Shown in pieces: positions 49,338 through 58,457 of a DNA stretch of 64,000 nt. The position numbers and the translations under genes are program-made. Each line of letters opens with the position of its first letter. Within the stretch, counting starts at the first letter, position 1. Where the stretch lies: assembly GCF_014863355.1 (NCBI RefSeq), contig NZ_JACZEP010000005.1:310001-374000 (forward strand), read 5' to 3'. The notes beneath the pieces are model-generated. The model searched no databases and was not told where the DNA came from. It saw only the letters and a program-made list of their open reading frames with translations. This DNA comes from Aminobacter carboxidus (GTDB lineage: Bacteria > Pseudomonadota > Alphaproteobacteria > Rhizobiales > Rhizobiaceae).

Positions 49338-49458
49338 ACGGAAATCCGGTCCGCACTCTCACTCTTTGGGGAACCTCCCGCAGAACGGGACAGATGAGAC
49401 CCCTGGGTCGGCCGCAGGGTAAGGCTATACGGCTCTAAGCTGCGAAGGAGTGTCCTTG

Positions 49459-49614
49459 TCATAGCGCCAGCGCCCCTTTGAGATCGTCGTGTTCGAAGGA
49501 GCTGGCCATGCGGTTGATCTCGGCTGGGCGGATGCCGACCACCTGAGCCGCACCCTCCCCCAGTTTCCTAAACAGGCTTCCTTCTATGAGAGAGCAGCAA
49601 CCACCTGATGCCAT
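49459..49614 (-). CDS. Small 51-residue open frame or gene remnant
   Basis: The frame reads MASGGCCSLIEGSLFRKLGEGAA and ends INRMASSFEHDDLKGALAL. Its C-terminal half looks like normal protein with high-G+C codon choice, whereas the first residues look less natural. It could be a small gene or the 3' remnant of a longer one. I do not recognise the family. Confidence 0.25.
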   Translation of the reverse strand: MASGGCCSLIEGSLFRKLGEGAAQVVGIRPAEINRMASSFEHDDLKGALAL

Positions 49615-49666
49615 ATCCCGACCTGGGCGGACTCGACGTGGTTTGGGTCATGAAGCGTCCAGTGAG

Positions 49667-49969
49667 CTATTCAAGTCGAAGAAAGGCACTTAGCTCTGGG
49701 TGGCTTTCGACTAGTTTTCGCACCGCTTCTTGCCGGCTGACATTCGAGAGATACTCACTCCGATATGCATCGAGTGCGTCCAAAACATCTGCCGAAAACC
49801 TGAGATGAACTGCTTCCGTCCCGGTCGCAGGACGGCCACGTCTTCTGCCCGTCTGATTCAATATTTCCGACCCTTGCCTCTTCCCGACAGAAGCTGATTT
49901 AGGAATCTGGGCCGGCGCCGTCAATATGAGTGTTTGCGAATATACGGAAAAATCCACCAGGTCCGTCAT
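49667..49969 (-). CDS. Small ribbon-helix-helix-like DNA-binding protein
   Basis: The 100-residue protein (ATG at 49969) has a basic linker QTGRRRGRPATGTEAVHLRFSADVLDALDAYRSEYLSNVSRQEAVRKLVESHPELSAFLR. A short strand (AVHLRFS) is followed by two helices, the pattern of CopG/MetJ-type ribbon-helix-helix repressors. The GRRRGRP stretch resembles an AT-hook. No partner toxin gene overlaps it, so a stand-alone plasmid regulator is more likely than an antitoxin. It shares the strand of the neighbouring DUF932 gene and could bind the A+T-poor leaders there, but this is speculation. Confidence 0.55.
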   Translation of the reverse strand: MTDLVDFSVYSQTLILTAPAQIPKSASVGKRQGSEILNQTGRRRGRPATGTEAVHLRFSADVLDALDAYRSEYLSNVSRQEAVRKLVESHPELSAFLRLE

Positions 49970-50372
49970 GGACCAAACTAAGAGCAATCGACGTCAGAAC
50001 ATATCTTTGAGAAATGCGCCCGCATAGTTCTCCGCCTTAGAGGCGCACGCTTTCGGCCCTGTATGCGCGCTAAGGTGTCTTGAGACGGAGCAGAACTACT
50101 CGCTGTAACGATGCAACATCGTCGTTCGAAAAACCAATAGAGCAGCGCATAAGGCGTAGACATCGGCACGTCCGCCAGAGCGGGCATGCCGGGACGATGT
50201 CGAAGCAAATTCGCGGCCGGCTCGATCGGTTAACAAGGTGACCTAAGGAGGTTCAGCATAGCGCCGCGCGAGCGGGAACCGGGACAGATCGCCTCCGACG
50301 AGCGGTCAATTTGCCGGCGCTATCCGCCGGCCTCCTTTTCACACCCGGCAACAGGTCGTCGGCTTCACACCA
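49970..50372. other. Intergenic region with a terminator-like hairpin
   Basis: No gene is supported. At 50313-50331 GCCGGC-GCTATCC-GCCGGC is followed by CTCCTTTTC, a plausible rho-independent terminator on the plus strand. It would shield the minus-strand nuclease genes from rightward transcripts. The rest contains no repeat or motif I can name. Confidence 0.4.
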
Positions 50373-53300
50373 TCACGAAGCGAGCTCATGGATTTTCACG
50401 CCGGGCACGACCTCCCTGGCAATTTCGCAAAGATGCTGGTGGTGGGTGAGGTAGATCACCTGGCCGGTCATCGCCATTTCCCCAAACAGCCTGAACACTT
50501 CCTCGGAGCGGACGTGGTCAAAGGTTTCCATGATGTCGTCGGCGACGAACGGCACCGACGGGCGTAGCTGTGCGAACTCGTAATAGCCGGCCAGTCGCAG
50601 CGACAGATAGAGCTGAAAGCGCGCGCCCTTTGACAGGGCATCAGCTACCTTCGAAAGCCCATCACGCTGCAATGCGATGAGGACTTCTCCACCCTTGACG
50701 GGCTGGGTCGTCAGGCCGGTGTACTGCCCTCGGGTGATCAACGCAAATGCGTCAGAGGCGCGTGCCATCATGCTTGAGCGATGGCGTTCACGATAAAGGC
50801 GCAGGGCATTTGCTGCAGCCATGACACCCAGTTTCAGTTCGATGAACCTTGCTGCCTTTTCCTCGATATCGAGCAGGATTGTCCGGCGTTCGGCATCGAT
50901 GCGGGCAACCGCGCTGTCTCCACCGATTCCGTCCAGCCTGTCACCCGCCCGGGTCAGTCGGACGAGTTGCGCCTCGATGGCCTCGTCGAGATCAGCAAGC
51001 CGCCGATCGATTTCGGCCTTTTCTACCCCCAGGGACTCCGGCGCTAGGCCGCCCAAAACCGCCTGTGCCTGACTTGTGCTTTCAACTGCGAGCTCGGCAC
51101 AGAGCTTCTCCTCAAGCTCGATCACTGAATGACCCAGGCGGTCCCGGTCGCGTAGTTGTTCGTCGCGCCCGATGACTTCTGCGAGGGTTTCGACAGCGAA
51201 GACCTCAAGCATTTCGCTTTTCTTTCGCTCGTGCGCCACGGCCACCTGGTCAAGGCTGTCCTTTATACCTCTCAACCGCTGCAGTTCGGCAGCGAGGCTC
51301 GCCTTGTATTCCCTCGCACGATCGGCGAGCTCCAGTCGCTCCTGGAGGGCGACCGCTAGCTGTGCCGGATCGTCATCATCGACAGGATGGTTCACTCCTG
51401 CGGCGGCATCTACAACGTCGAAACTGAAGTTCGCCCTGTCTGCTTGCATCTTGTCGATACGCAGTTGAAGGGCTTTTCGTTCCTGATGCGATCTCGTCAG
51501 GACCGCCAATTGATCGAGAACGCTCGCAAGGCCGGGGATTGAAACACCGCTCTCCAGCCATGTTCCCCTGAGCGTTTCGGTTACGCCATCAAGCCAGTCC
51601 TGATCACGGCGCTCTGCCAACTCGACCGCGCGCCGTCTTGTTGCCAGCTCTTCTTCCTTGGCAGCTACCGTCCGGAACGCTTCGGCCCGCTCGCCGTCCA
51701 ACCTGGACTGCCGCGACAAGAACTGTTCCGCAATAGCAATAACCATCTCCAGACCGTCGCCGATGTTTGGGGCAATGCCTACACTCTCGAGCGACCCAGC
51801 CAGCGCGAGGCGCAGGGCATCTCCGTCTTCGGTCGCTCGCTCGATTTTCCTGCGGGCAATGTCGATCCTTGCCCAGGCATCGAGAGCGTCTTTGCGAGCT
51901 GCGCTACGATCCTCAATCAGTTCGATCAGACGTTCGACAGAGACATCCAGCCTGTGCGTGAACAGATCGCTGGCCCCGGCCATCATCTCTTTCACTAACG
52001 CCTCACCTTCGAGGCGGTTCGCAGCGAGGGCAGCAAGTGCCCGCGTGAGGACGGCTTCGGTTTCAGCAAGGCTCAGCCTCGCTGCGCGCGTTTCAGCAAG
52101 CAAATGCGCGTTGGCCAGTCTACCCACCCCGGCAGCGTCGTCGCGGGCAAGGGCCAAGGCAAACCGATCGGCCGTTTCGCCAACAAGCTCTCCCCTGTGC
52201 TTTTGCCAAGCTTCATCGCGATCGCGCCGGATTGCAGCTGCCGTCTCGTCGTCAGCTGCGTCCCCGGACGAACGCAGGGCATCAAGCCTGCTCGATAGCA
52301 ATGCCTTGGCGTCTTCATGCTCGGCAATGCGCGTTACAAGCACCGCCTTCGCCTTGGCGAGTTCGGCGGCGCGCCCTTTCCAAGCGCTCACTTGTGAAGC
52401 GCTTGGAACTGAAATCCCGGAAAGCGACTGGGCATCGCCAGTCCAGGGATGCAGGCGATGCAATGCGGCTTCCCACAGGATTTGGTTTTCATCCTCGATC
52501 TCGCGCGAGGCGCGGATTTCGCGAAGGTATTCACCTTCCCTGGCCTGCGAAAGCGACGCCGTCACCCGCGCCCTGGCTGATGCTGGCACTGCAGGCTCTT
52601 CGCCAATACGCTCACGTGCAGCCTGAAGCGCGTCGAATGAGGCAGAGGCCTCATCACGTGCGACACGCAGGCCCGTCACCACGCCCGAGCGCTGTTCAAG
52701 CAGGTTGCGCAGAGCACCCACAATAGCCGCAGGTACAAGCAAGTTTTCGGGATCCGTTTCAGCCGACCGGCCTAGGGCCGACAGGCAGCTTGCCACAGCA
52801 TTGTCGAGGATTTGCAGTTCGGTCTTTCGAGCCGGAAGGTCGAGGCCAGCGGAAATGTATCGGGCCTTGCAGTCTGCCATGGCGCGCACCCGTTCCGAAA
52901 CAGCAAGGATTTGTTCGTCCAGCTCGATCGATCCGACCCTGCCATGCACTTTTTCGATCTCGTCAGCGAGCGCGGACTGCCTTGTCCTGAGGCTGGCATC
53001 GTCGTCGATCATTTCAGCGACGCTGCCAGTCCATGTCCTGGCCGGCGTGACAAGGTCCGGCAGTTCAGCCAGCAACGCCTTCTTCCGCTCCAGCTCGTTC
53101 AGCATCGGCAATGCGCGCAGATATTTCGAAATCGTCTCCAGCCTTGCGGTCAGGGCCGCCCGTTCAGACACAGTGCGGTCGTACTGTTGTTTTGCGTCGC
53201 TACGCTCGGTTTCCAGGCTCTCATAGGTCGATGCGAGGGTGTCTATCGCATCGCGATCGGCTTTCAGTTCGGCAAGGCGCTTCTTGAGGAGCGCAATCTC

Positions 53301-53846
53301 GGTGTTCTGCGCCTGCCTGCGGTGGATCCTGTCTGCATCCGCCTCAAGAGCGCCAAGAGTGTCGCTGGCATGACCAAGCCCGGCACTGGCCGTAAACAGC
53401 AGTTTGCCCAGGTCCCCGCGTGACTCCAGTATTGCCCTCCCGCCGGCTTCCAGAGTCTCGTCATCGAGAGAGAACATGGTGGTGTAGGCATCGCGGGAAA
53501 GACCTGCGAGATGGGCAGAAAGCGCAACTTCGCTCACCGGTTGGCCGACTTCGTTGAACAACGAATTGTTCCGCTGCTTGGTGCGGGCGAACACCTGCTC
53601 TTCACCTGAAAGTTCGAGCACCCCGCCAATACGCATGGCACCATACTCATGCAGGAAATTGTAGCGGCTGCGCTCCTCGATCCCAAACAGCAGATCGAGA
53701 TAGCCTGACAATGCGGTCGACTTGCCGGCTTCGTTCAGCCCAAAGACGATATGAAGGTCGGGTCCCTGCTCGGGCCTTTGCCCAAAATCGACAGTCTTGT
53801 CGGTGAACTTGCCATAGCGGACGAGGTCAAGGCGCCTGAGCCTCAT
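50373..53846 (-). CDS. YhaN-like AAA family ATPase (SbcC/Rad50-like)
   Basis: The 1157-residue protein has an N-terminal ATPase lobe MRLRRLDLVRYGKFTDKTVDF with Walker A VFGLNEAGKSTAL (about 34-46). A central region of about 800 residues is rich in heptad-like Glu/Arg/Leu, so long coiled coil. The C-terminal lobe has signature LSKGARFQLYLSLRLA, Walker B PFVADDIMETFD and a YLTHHQH switch histidine. This is the YhaN/SbcC architecture. Together with the adjacent SbcD-like nuclease (ATGA overlap) it should form a Rad50-Mre11-type complex that binds and processes DNA ends or hairpins. The pair is probably co-transcribed with nothing else. Confidence 0.92.
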   Translation of the reverse strand: MRLRRLDLVRYGKFTDKTVDFGQRPEQGPDLHIVFGLNEAGKSTALSGYLDLLFGIEERSRYNFLHEYGAMRIGGVLELSGEEQVFARTKQRNNSLFNEVGQPVSEVALSAHLAGLSRDAYTTMFSLDDETLEAGGRAILESRGDLGKLLFTASAGLGHASDTLGALEADADRIHRRQAQNTEIALLKKRLAELKADRDAIDTLASTYESLETERSDAKQQYDRTVSERAALTARLETISKYLRALPMLNELERKKALLAELPDLVTPARTWTGSVAEMIDDDASLRTRQSALADEIEKVHGRVGSIELDEQILAVSERVRAMADCKARYISAGLDLPARKTELQILDNAVASCLSALGRSAETDPENLLVPAAIVGALRNLLEQRSGVVTGLRVARDEASASFDALQAARERIGEEPAVPASARARVTASLSQAREGEYLREIRASREIEDENQILWEAALHRLHPWTGDAQSLSGISVPSASQVSAWKGRAAELAKAKAVLVTRIAEHEDAKALLSSRLDALRSSGDAADDETAAAIRRDRDEAWQKHRGELVGETADRFALALARDDAAGVGRLANAHLLAETRAARLSLAETEAVLTRALAALAANRLEGEALVKEMMAGASDLFTHRLDVSVERLIELIEDRSAARKDALDAWARIDIARRKIERATEDGDALRLALAGSLESVGIAPNIGDGLEMVIAIAEQFLSRQSRLDGERAEAFRTVAAKEEELATRRRAVELAERRDQDWLDGVTETLRGTWLESGVSIPGLASVLDQLAVLTRSHQERKALQLRIDKMQADRANFSFDVVDAAAGVNHPVDDDDPAQLAVALQERLELADRAREYKASLAAELQRLRGIKDSLDQVAVAHERKKSEMLEVFAVETLAEVIGRDEQLRDRDRLGHSVIELEEKLCAELAVESTSQAQAVLGGLAPESLGVEKAEIDRRLADLDEAIEAQLVRLTRAGDRLDGIGGDSAVARIDAERRTILLDIEEKAARFIELKLGVMAAANALRLYRERHRSSMMARASDAFALITRGQYTGLTTQPVKGGEVLIALQRDGLSKVADALSKGARFQLYLSLRLAGYYEFAQLRPSVPFVADDIMETFDHVRSEEVFRLFGEMAMTGQVIYLTHHQHLCEIAREVVPGVKIHELAS

Positions 53847-55102
53847 TGCGCGCCACCTGCCTTGAGCCGGGCGGTCACCAGCTCGGCGCCGCCGCCGAGC
53901 ACCCGGTCGAGGAATTCCTCCAGCCCTGCCGCATCTTTTCCGGCGAATTCGCGCGCGTCGGGTGGCAGGTCTGCGAGCGTCCTCAGCACAAGCGCCTTCG
54001 CTTCCTCACGAAATGCCAAGGAGCGGGTGTCGGCGCGCATGGTTTCGGCAAGCTCGAATATCGGGTCGGCAGCGCTTTCAGATGCCAGAGAGCCGTGAGG
54101 CGAGAGATCGAGCTCAAGCTTTTCCACCCAAGTATCGCCAATGAGTTCGCCCAGTTGCTCGGCTTCGGCGAGCAGCAGATCCCTGTCGCGGATAAGGCTC
54201 CACGATAGCGGCGATGTACCCGTGAGCTTGAGACGGGTCACGGCATGGCGCGACCTGACCACCGTCCTGCCCTGCTCAAGTGCAGTTCGAATGCGCCCGA
54301 CGGCTTCCGCCCATTCCAATGTACCGGTCAAATCGACGTTCACTCGTTCGAACTGCGCAATGCTCACCGCCCTTTCTTCGAAAGCAATTGAGCGGTCGTC
54401 TCTGACAGTCACCAGGGTAACGGACTTTTGTCCGGCTTCGTTGATGTCCCTGCCCTGTGGCATTCCCGGCATCACGACCGCCGCCGCACCGGGATAGACG
54501 TTGCGGACATGAATGTGGCCGAGTGCCCAATAGTCAAAACCATGTCGCTGCAACTCGGCTACGCTGCACGGCGCATAGACATCGTGGCCGGGAGAACCGG
54601 CGAGGCTTGTATGCATGATACCTATGTTCACCACACCCTCCCGGGCTGCCGCATATTTGGGGAGCAGGCTCTCGGGCGCCTTTGGGCTGGCAAAGCTCAA
54701 TCCATGGAAAGCGACATCGAGACCGCCTGAGGTCTGGAGCACTGTCTGGGCTCGCCCGCCAAATATGGTCACGGTTTCAGGAAAAGTGAGCTGCTTGGAT
54801 ATCCGCGACAGTGCGTCATGATTGCCGCGGATCTTGTAGACCGCGATACCGGCCTGATGGAGACGCGTCATCTGGGTGGCCAAAAACCGTGCGGTCTTCA
54901 TCGACGTCTGGTCGCCATCATAAAGATCGCCGGCGATGACGAGTGCATCTACCCGTTCCGAAAGACAAAGGTCGACGATTGCGACAAAGGCCTGTCGGCT
55001 CGCATCGCCAACAAGCTCGGCAAGTTCAGCGTTCCGCAGTGCCAGCGAACGCAACGGCGAGTCGAGATGAACATCGGCAGTGTGAACAAAACGAAATGCC
55101 AT
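53843..55102 (-). CDS. SbcD/YhaO-like DNA exonuclease (metallophosphoesterase)
   Basis: The ATG at 55102 follows GGAGATCTGC and gives 419 residues. It carries the calcineurin-type phosphoesterase motifs in order: FVHTADVHLDSP (DxH) near residue 8, ALVIAGDLYDG (GDxxD) near 55 and YKIRGNHDALSR (GNHD) near 92. Later come NIGIMHTSL and YWALGHIHVRNVY with two metal-binding His. The C-terminal part is the helical capping domain that binds the ATPase partner. Mre11/SbcD relatives cut DNA ends and hairpins with manganese. The stop overlaps the ATPase start by four bases. Confidence 0.93.
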   Translation of the reverse strand: MAFRFVHTADVHLDSPLRSLALRNAELAELVGDASRQAFVAIVDLCLSERVDALVIAGDLYDGDQTSMKTARFLATQMTRLHQAGIAVYKIRGNHDALSRISKQLTFPETVTIFGGRAQTVLQTSGGLDVAFHGLSFASPKAPESLLPKYAAAREGVVNIGIMHTSLAGSPGHDVYAPCSVAELQRHGFDYWALGHIHVRNVYPGAAAVVMPGMPQGRDINEAGQKSVTLVTVRDDRSIAFEERAVSIAQFERVNVDLTGTLEWAEAVGRIRTALEQGRTVVRSRHAVTRLKLTGTSPLSWSLIRDRDLLLAEAEQLGELIGDTWVEKLELDLSPHGSLASESAADPIFELAETMRADTRSLAFREEAKALVLRTLADLPPDAREFAGKDAAGLEEFLDRVLGGGAELVTARLKAGGAQ

Positions 55103-55340
55103 GCAGATCTCCGGCCACAGAAGGCAATCATGTCCGCGGCGACGATTGATTTGGCGACACCGGAACGGCACTTCCGCTGCGGTGAACGCATCACAGCGTT
55201 ATTGCGGTCGAGACGCAGCTTGTCAAAGCTCGGGCAAGACTGGACCGAAGAATATCACCCTAGCGCCATAAGCGCTGGCTCGGCCCAACTATTTCGCGAA
55301 GTGCCATTGTGGCAGCTACCCAATGGCGGTTTTGCGTTGT

Positions 55341-56669
55341 TCAACCGCGTGGGGCCGCGGCCATTGAATCGGCGATGAGCCGGACGCGGTGGCCGATGGC
55401 TACCATGGTCGAAGTCACGAGTTGATCGGGGAAGTTGCGCGGCAACGAAGTAATGACAGCTTGTGCCTGACGCTCAGCGTTCGCCTGGATGTTTTCAAAG
55501 ATTGCCTTCATCGTCGGGGTGCCGACACCTGCAATGTCCGCCGTCTGCATGAAATGACGGGGCACAATGTCGTGGATGGCATAGTGGCGGTTTTTCCCGA
55601 CCGACATCGCGAGCTGGAATTTCTTGCGGGGGACCTGTTGCTGATCGAGGCTCGGCTGGGCGGTCAGGACGTCGTAGAGCGGTGTCATGCGGAAGCGTCC
55701 GCCGGGCCCAAGGAAGATGCTGAAGTTCTTCGCGTGACCGTCGGTCGCGCCGAGCAGCCAGAATATGATATTGGCGCGCATGAATGTCGCGATGTCAGCT
55801 TCAGGCGTGTCGCTGCCTTTCAGCAGGTTGATGATATCCCGCATCCCGGGCCCACCCTCGGACTGATATTTTTTGGTGGGCGGGATCGATAGGGCCTGGC
55901 AGGTGTCTTCTTGAGGCAGCCGAAGCAACCGTCCCTCCTTCGTCCAAAGGCGGTCGAAGCGTTCGACGATGAGTGTGCGGCGTCCCCCAAAGTCCGCGAT
56001 CGCGACATTTGCGGCGGGGACCCCGAGCGCTTCCAACAGCTTCAGACAAAGATACTCATTCTCGACGCTATTTGAGAGATCGATGCCGTTGGGGAGCTGC
56101 CCGATCTGCGGTTTGAGAATATGGGTGGTGGCAGTGGTGCCGGTGGGTTTGAACCACTGTCCATCCTTACGCAGCAGCGCTGTCTTTTCCTGTGCCCCGG
56201 CAATCGAGATGCGGAAATCTTCATCCTCGCCCATGCCGAGCGGTGCTGCGTGGAGGTTCTTGACGATGTCGGCGATGTCGGCGTCAGTGACCGGCTTACC
56301 GTCTGTGCCACCGGCGCCGCCGGGGTCGACACCGTCGGGCAGAAATTGCAGGGCGCCCACGCAGTCATGACCGAGGGCGCTCAGCAGACTGAAGGCGTCA
56401 GTGCCGTCAGCGCCGACGCGCTCGGCGACACGCTTGCGGATAGGGTCGCTATCAGGCAACAGGTTGTCGAATACATTGATGACCGGGGTGCCGATATACC
56501 GGTCTTCGCGCAGGGGCAGCGACAGCGACACCGGAAATGTGGCGCCCCAGTCCAGCCAGTCGCTTACGTATTGAAAGTCGATTGCGCCTGTCGCCTCGCG
56601 GCGCAAGACGCCGACATGGCGGCCGTTCAGGAAGACATTGAGAGGGATGTGAGTTCGCTTCCTTGCCAT
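55341..56669 (-). CDS. hipA: HipA-type serine/threonine kinase toxin
   Basis: The 442-residue protein is colinear with E. coli HipA. An N-terminal subdomain (PLNVFLNGRHVGVLRREATGAIDFQY) leads to the loop ISIAGAQEKTALLRKDGQW near residue 155. It continues with HILKPQIGQLPNGIDLSNSVENEYLCLKLL, VERFDRLWTKEGRLLRLPQEDTCQAL and the catalytic GATDGHAKNFSIFLG near 315. HipA phosphorylates glutamyl-tRNA synthetase and causes growth arrest and persistence; the same target is plausible but not shown. The start overlaps the hipB stop (ATGA). All kinase motifs look intact. Confidence 0.94.
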   Translation of the reverse strand: MARKRTHIPLNVFLNGRHVGVLRREATGAIDFQYVSDWLDWGATFPVSLSLPLREDRYIGTPVINVFDNLLPDSDPIRKRVAERVGADGTDAFSLLSALGHDCVGALQFLPDGVDPGGAGGTDGKPVTDADIADIVKNLHAAPLGMGEDEDFRISIAGAQEKTALLRKDGQWFKPTGTTATTHILKPQIGQLPNGIDLSNSVENEYLCLKLLEALGVPAANVAIADFGGRRTLIVERFDRLWTKEGRLLRLPQEDTCQALSIPPTKKYQSEGGPGMRDIINLLKGSDTPEADIATFMRANIIFWLLGATDGHAKNFSIFLGPGGRFRMTPLYDVLTAQPSLDQQQVPRKKFQLAMSVGKNRHYAIHDIVPRHFMQTADIAGVGTPTMKAIFENIQANAERQAQAVITSLPRNFPDQLVTSTMVAIGHRVRLIADSMAAAPRG

Positions 56670-56923
56670 CAGAATAGGTTCTCGATGTCGCTTGCGCTGC
56701 CTTGGCTGCGCGGCCGGACGACTATCTCAAGGTTCAGGGCCGAGAGGGCTTCCATCAGGGTGCGCAGTTGCACGGCGGGCTCCCCGGCTTCGAGGCGCGA
56801 AAGCGTGCCTTGCCGCAGGTGAATTTGTTCGCCCAGTGCGCCCTGGCTCAGTCGCGCCTGCTTGCGGGCGCGGCGCAAGATAGCGCCGAGTTGTTTTTCC
56901 GTACGGGCGATCTGTTCGCTCAT
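56669..56923 (-). CDS. hipB: HipB antitoxin (XRE family)
   Basis: The 84-residue protein is an XRE-type helix-turn-helix antitoxin: LGAILRRARKQARLSQGALGEQIHLRQGTLSRLEAGEPAVQLRTLMEALSALNLEIVV. A C-terminal tail of about 15 residues follows. HipB binds HipA and represses the operon through palindromic operators. Four regularly spaced palindromes stand directly in front of this gene (56943-57041), in keeping with that role. The toxin gene follows with a 4-base overlap. Confidence 0.94.
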   Translation of the reverse strand: MSEQIARTEKQLGAILRRARKQARLSQGALGEQIHLRQGTLSRLEAGEPAVQLRTLMEALSALNLEIVVRPRSQGSASDIENLF

Positions 56924-56942
56924 GGCAGCCTCCGTGCATTGA

Positions 56943-57041
56943 TATACGCGATAGCGTATATATCGTCAATATACGCAAATGCGTCTGATTTCGAATTATA
57001 CGCGAAGTCGTATAAGAACGCTGTATACGCAAACGCGGATA
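56943..57041. promoter_or_regulatory. Four HipB operator sites at exact 27-bp spacing
   Basis: Sites of 18 bp start at 56943, 56970, 56997 and 57024. The first is a perfect palindrome TATACGC-GATA-GCGTATA. The next three keep TATACGC on the left and degrade on the right (GCGTCTG, TCGTATA, GCGGATA). The start-to-start distance is 27 bp each time. E. coli hipBA also has four operators in this position. Confidence 0.85.
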
Positions 57042-57207
57042 GACCACACAGACCCAAGGCCGAAAACCCAAGCCTCGGGGTCTTTATGGGCCGATCTTCA
57101 GCACCATCTTCGCGCGCATCTGTGTGGAAATCTGCTCGGTCTCAATGCACCGGAAATGCAGCGTCGAGGTTGCGATCCTCATGCACAGTCCGCCACCCAG
57201 GAACAAT

Positions 57208-57303
57208 CTATTCGCTCAGTCGGAAATTGCGGATTCTGTCGAACAGCACGGCGAGCACAATGGCGCTGCCGATAAATGTGCCTTGCCAGAAAGCGTGGTT
57301 GGT
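57208..57303 (-). pseudogene. C-terminal remnant of an RbsC-like sugar ABC permease
   Basis: The frame reads FWQGTFIGSAIVLAVLFDRIRNFRLSE and then stop. This is the last membrane helix and charged tail typical of ribose/xylose-type permeases. An in-frame stop lies four codons further upstream, so only the end of the gene remains. It is one of two transporter relics in the region. Confidence 0.45.
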
Positions 57304-58058
57304 TCAAGGCATGCAATCGTGCCGCCGGTAGGTTCGGTGCCCCGACGCCTCGATATCAGGGCCAACGTCGTTCCAAAACCTGCCCTGACAAGATGAGGCC
57401 CGGGGGCCTGAGGTCGGAGCGACACCTCAAAGGGGAGTGAGGTCACTTCGCCAAGATCAACGTGCTCGTCGTCCCCAAGTTCCCGATCGCGAGCAATTCC
57501 AGCACTTTGGCGATCCGGCCGCGTGACGCCTGCAGCCTGAGGCTGGAAACGACAGGCCCGCCGCTTGGAGCGAGGCTGAGCGCCACACGCTCCACTATCA
57601 CCCACTACGCCAGGAGCTCCAGGCCTTAGCCAGAGTGCCTAAGCCTCCAAATCCAATGAGCTAATTGTCATCGCACTGCGACTGAGAGTACGATTTTGAC
57701 ATTGGGAAAGTGGGGCAGGCATGCCGGTGCAACGCCTTACATCGACGAATTGAGCGTTGCGTTGGCTGCCCCGCCGAACCCCATGCTGCGTAACAGGCGG
57801 CCCGACTTGGCGACGTCCAAGCGGGCCGCTTTCGCAGGCCCACCTCAATTGACGACATGCACGACGCACGTATTGGCCAGCAATCCTTATCAGCGCTCTT
57901 CAACAGCGAAGAGACCGCCAGTCGTTGAAACGGTGCGGTGGCCGTTGAGCAGATGTCGGTGATTGCCCGTTTCGAGGGTCTATGCCCGATTGCTAAGTCT
58001 CTAATTACGCCAATATAGACGCGACCGGATGATATGAATCTGTCAATGACGAGGCGAC
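57304..58058. other. Intergenic stretch without a supported gene
   Basis: Beyond the permease remnant I find no coherent frame. A 130-codon minus-strand frame (57216-57605) has no family resemblance and unlikely composition. An A+T-richer part near 57990-58050 precedes the small gene that follows and may contain its promoter. Confidence 0.35.
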
Positions 58059-58385
58059 ATGAAGGCGACGGCGAATAGTAGCTTCATCATCGAACTTACT
58101 TATGCCGCAGACAAGGCTTCCACATTGACGCCCAATGAAACCGCCCGGCTTTTGCAGCAGGCCGCCGCAACAATCCGCAATTATCGCCAGCAGGTCGGCC
58201 ACTCCGAAACACCGGCAAACGACTGTAGCCAGGGTGACATCGTCTTTGATCTGTTGGCCATGGCCAGCGCCGTCGAGTTGTTTTCGCCACAGAAAGTTTC
58301 CGCCCTGCTCCAGGAAGCCGCATCAACCATCAGGGCCTGCAAGATCATCGGCGAAACCGGCACGGTTTCAGCAAACGATCCATAG
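58059..58385 (+). CDS. Small internally duplicated protein of unknown function
   Basis: The 108-residue protein has a GAGGCGAC ribosome region before its ATG. Two related helical units are visible: TPNETARLLQQAAATIRNYR (residues 24-43) and SPQKVSALLQEAASTIRACK (about 76-95). They share the pattern (T/S)P...LLQ(Q/E)AA(A/S)TIR. The protein therefore looks like a tandem duplication of a short alpha-helical hairpin, possibly for oligomer formation. I do not recognise a named family. It converges on the helicase gene and has its own promoter region. Confidence 0.6.
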   Translation: MKATANSSFIIELTYAADKASTLTPNETARLLQQAAATIRNYRQQVGHSETPANDCSQGDIVFDLLAMASAVELFSPQKVSALLQEAASTIRACKIIGETGTVSANDP

Positions 58386-58457
58386 ACAGCGCCACCTGAC
58401 AGTCCTTGTTCTGTCTCTCCGCCCCTCCAAAACTGCCAAGGACGCCCCCAGCCATCC

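Noticed and set aside
57216..57605. 130-codon minus-strand frame near the permease remnant
   Set aside because: It overlaps the permease remnant in a different frame and its translation shows no domain.
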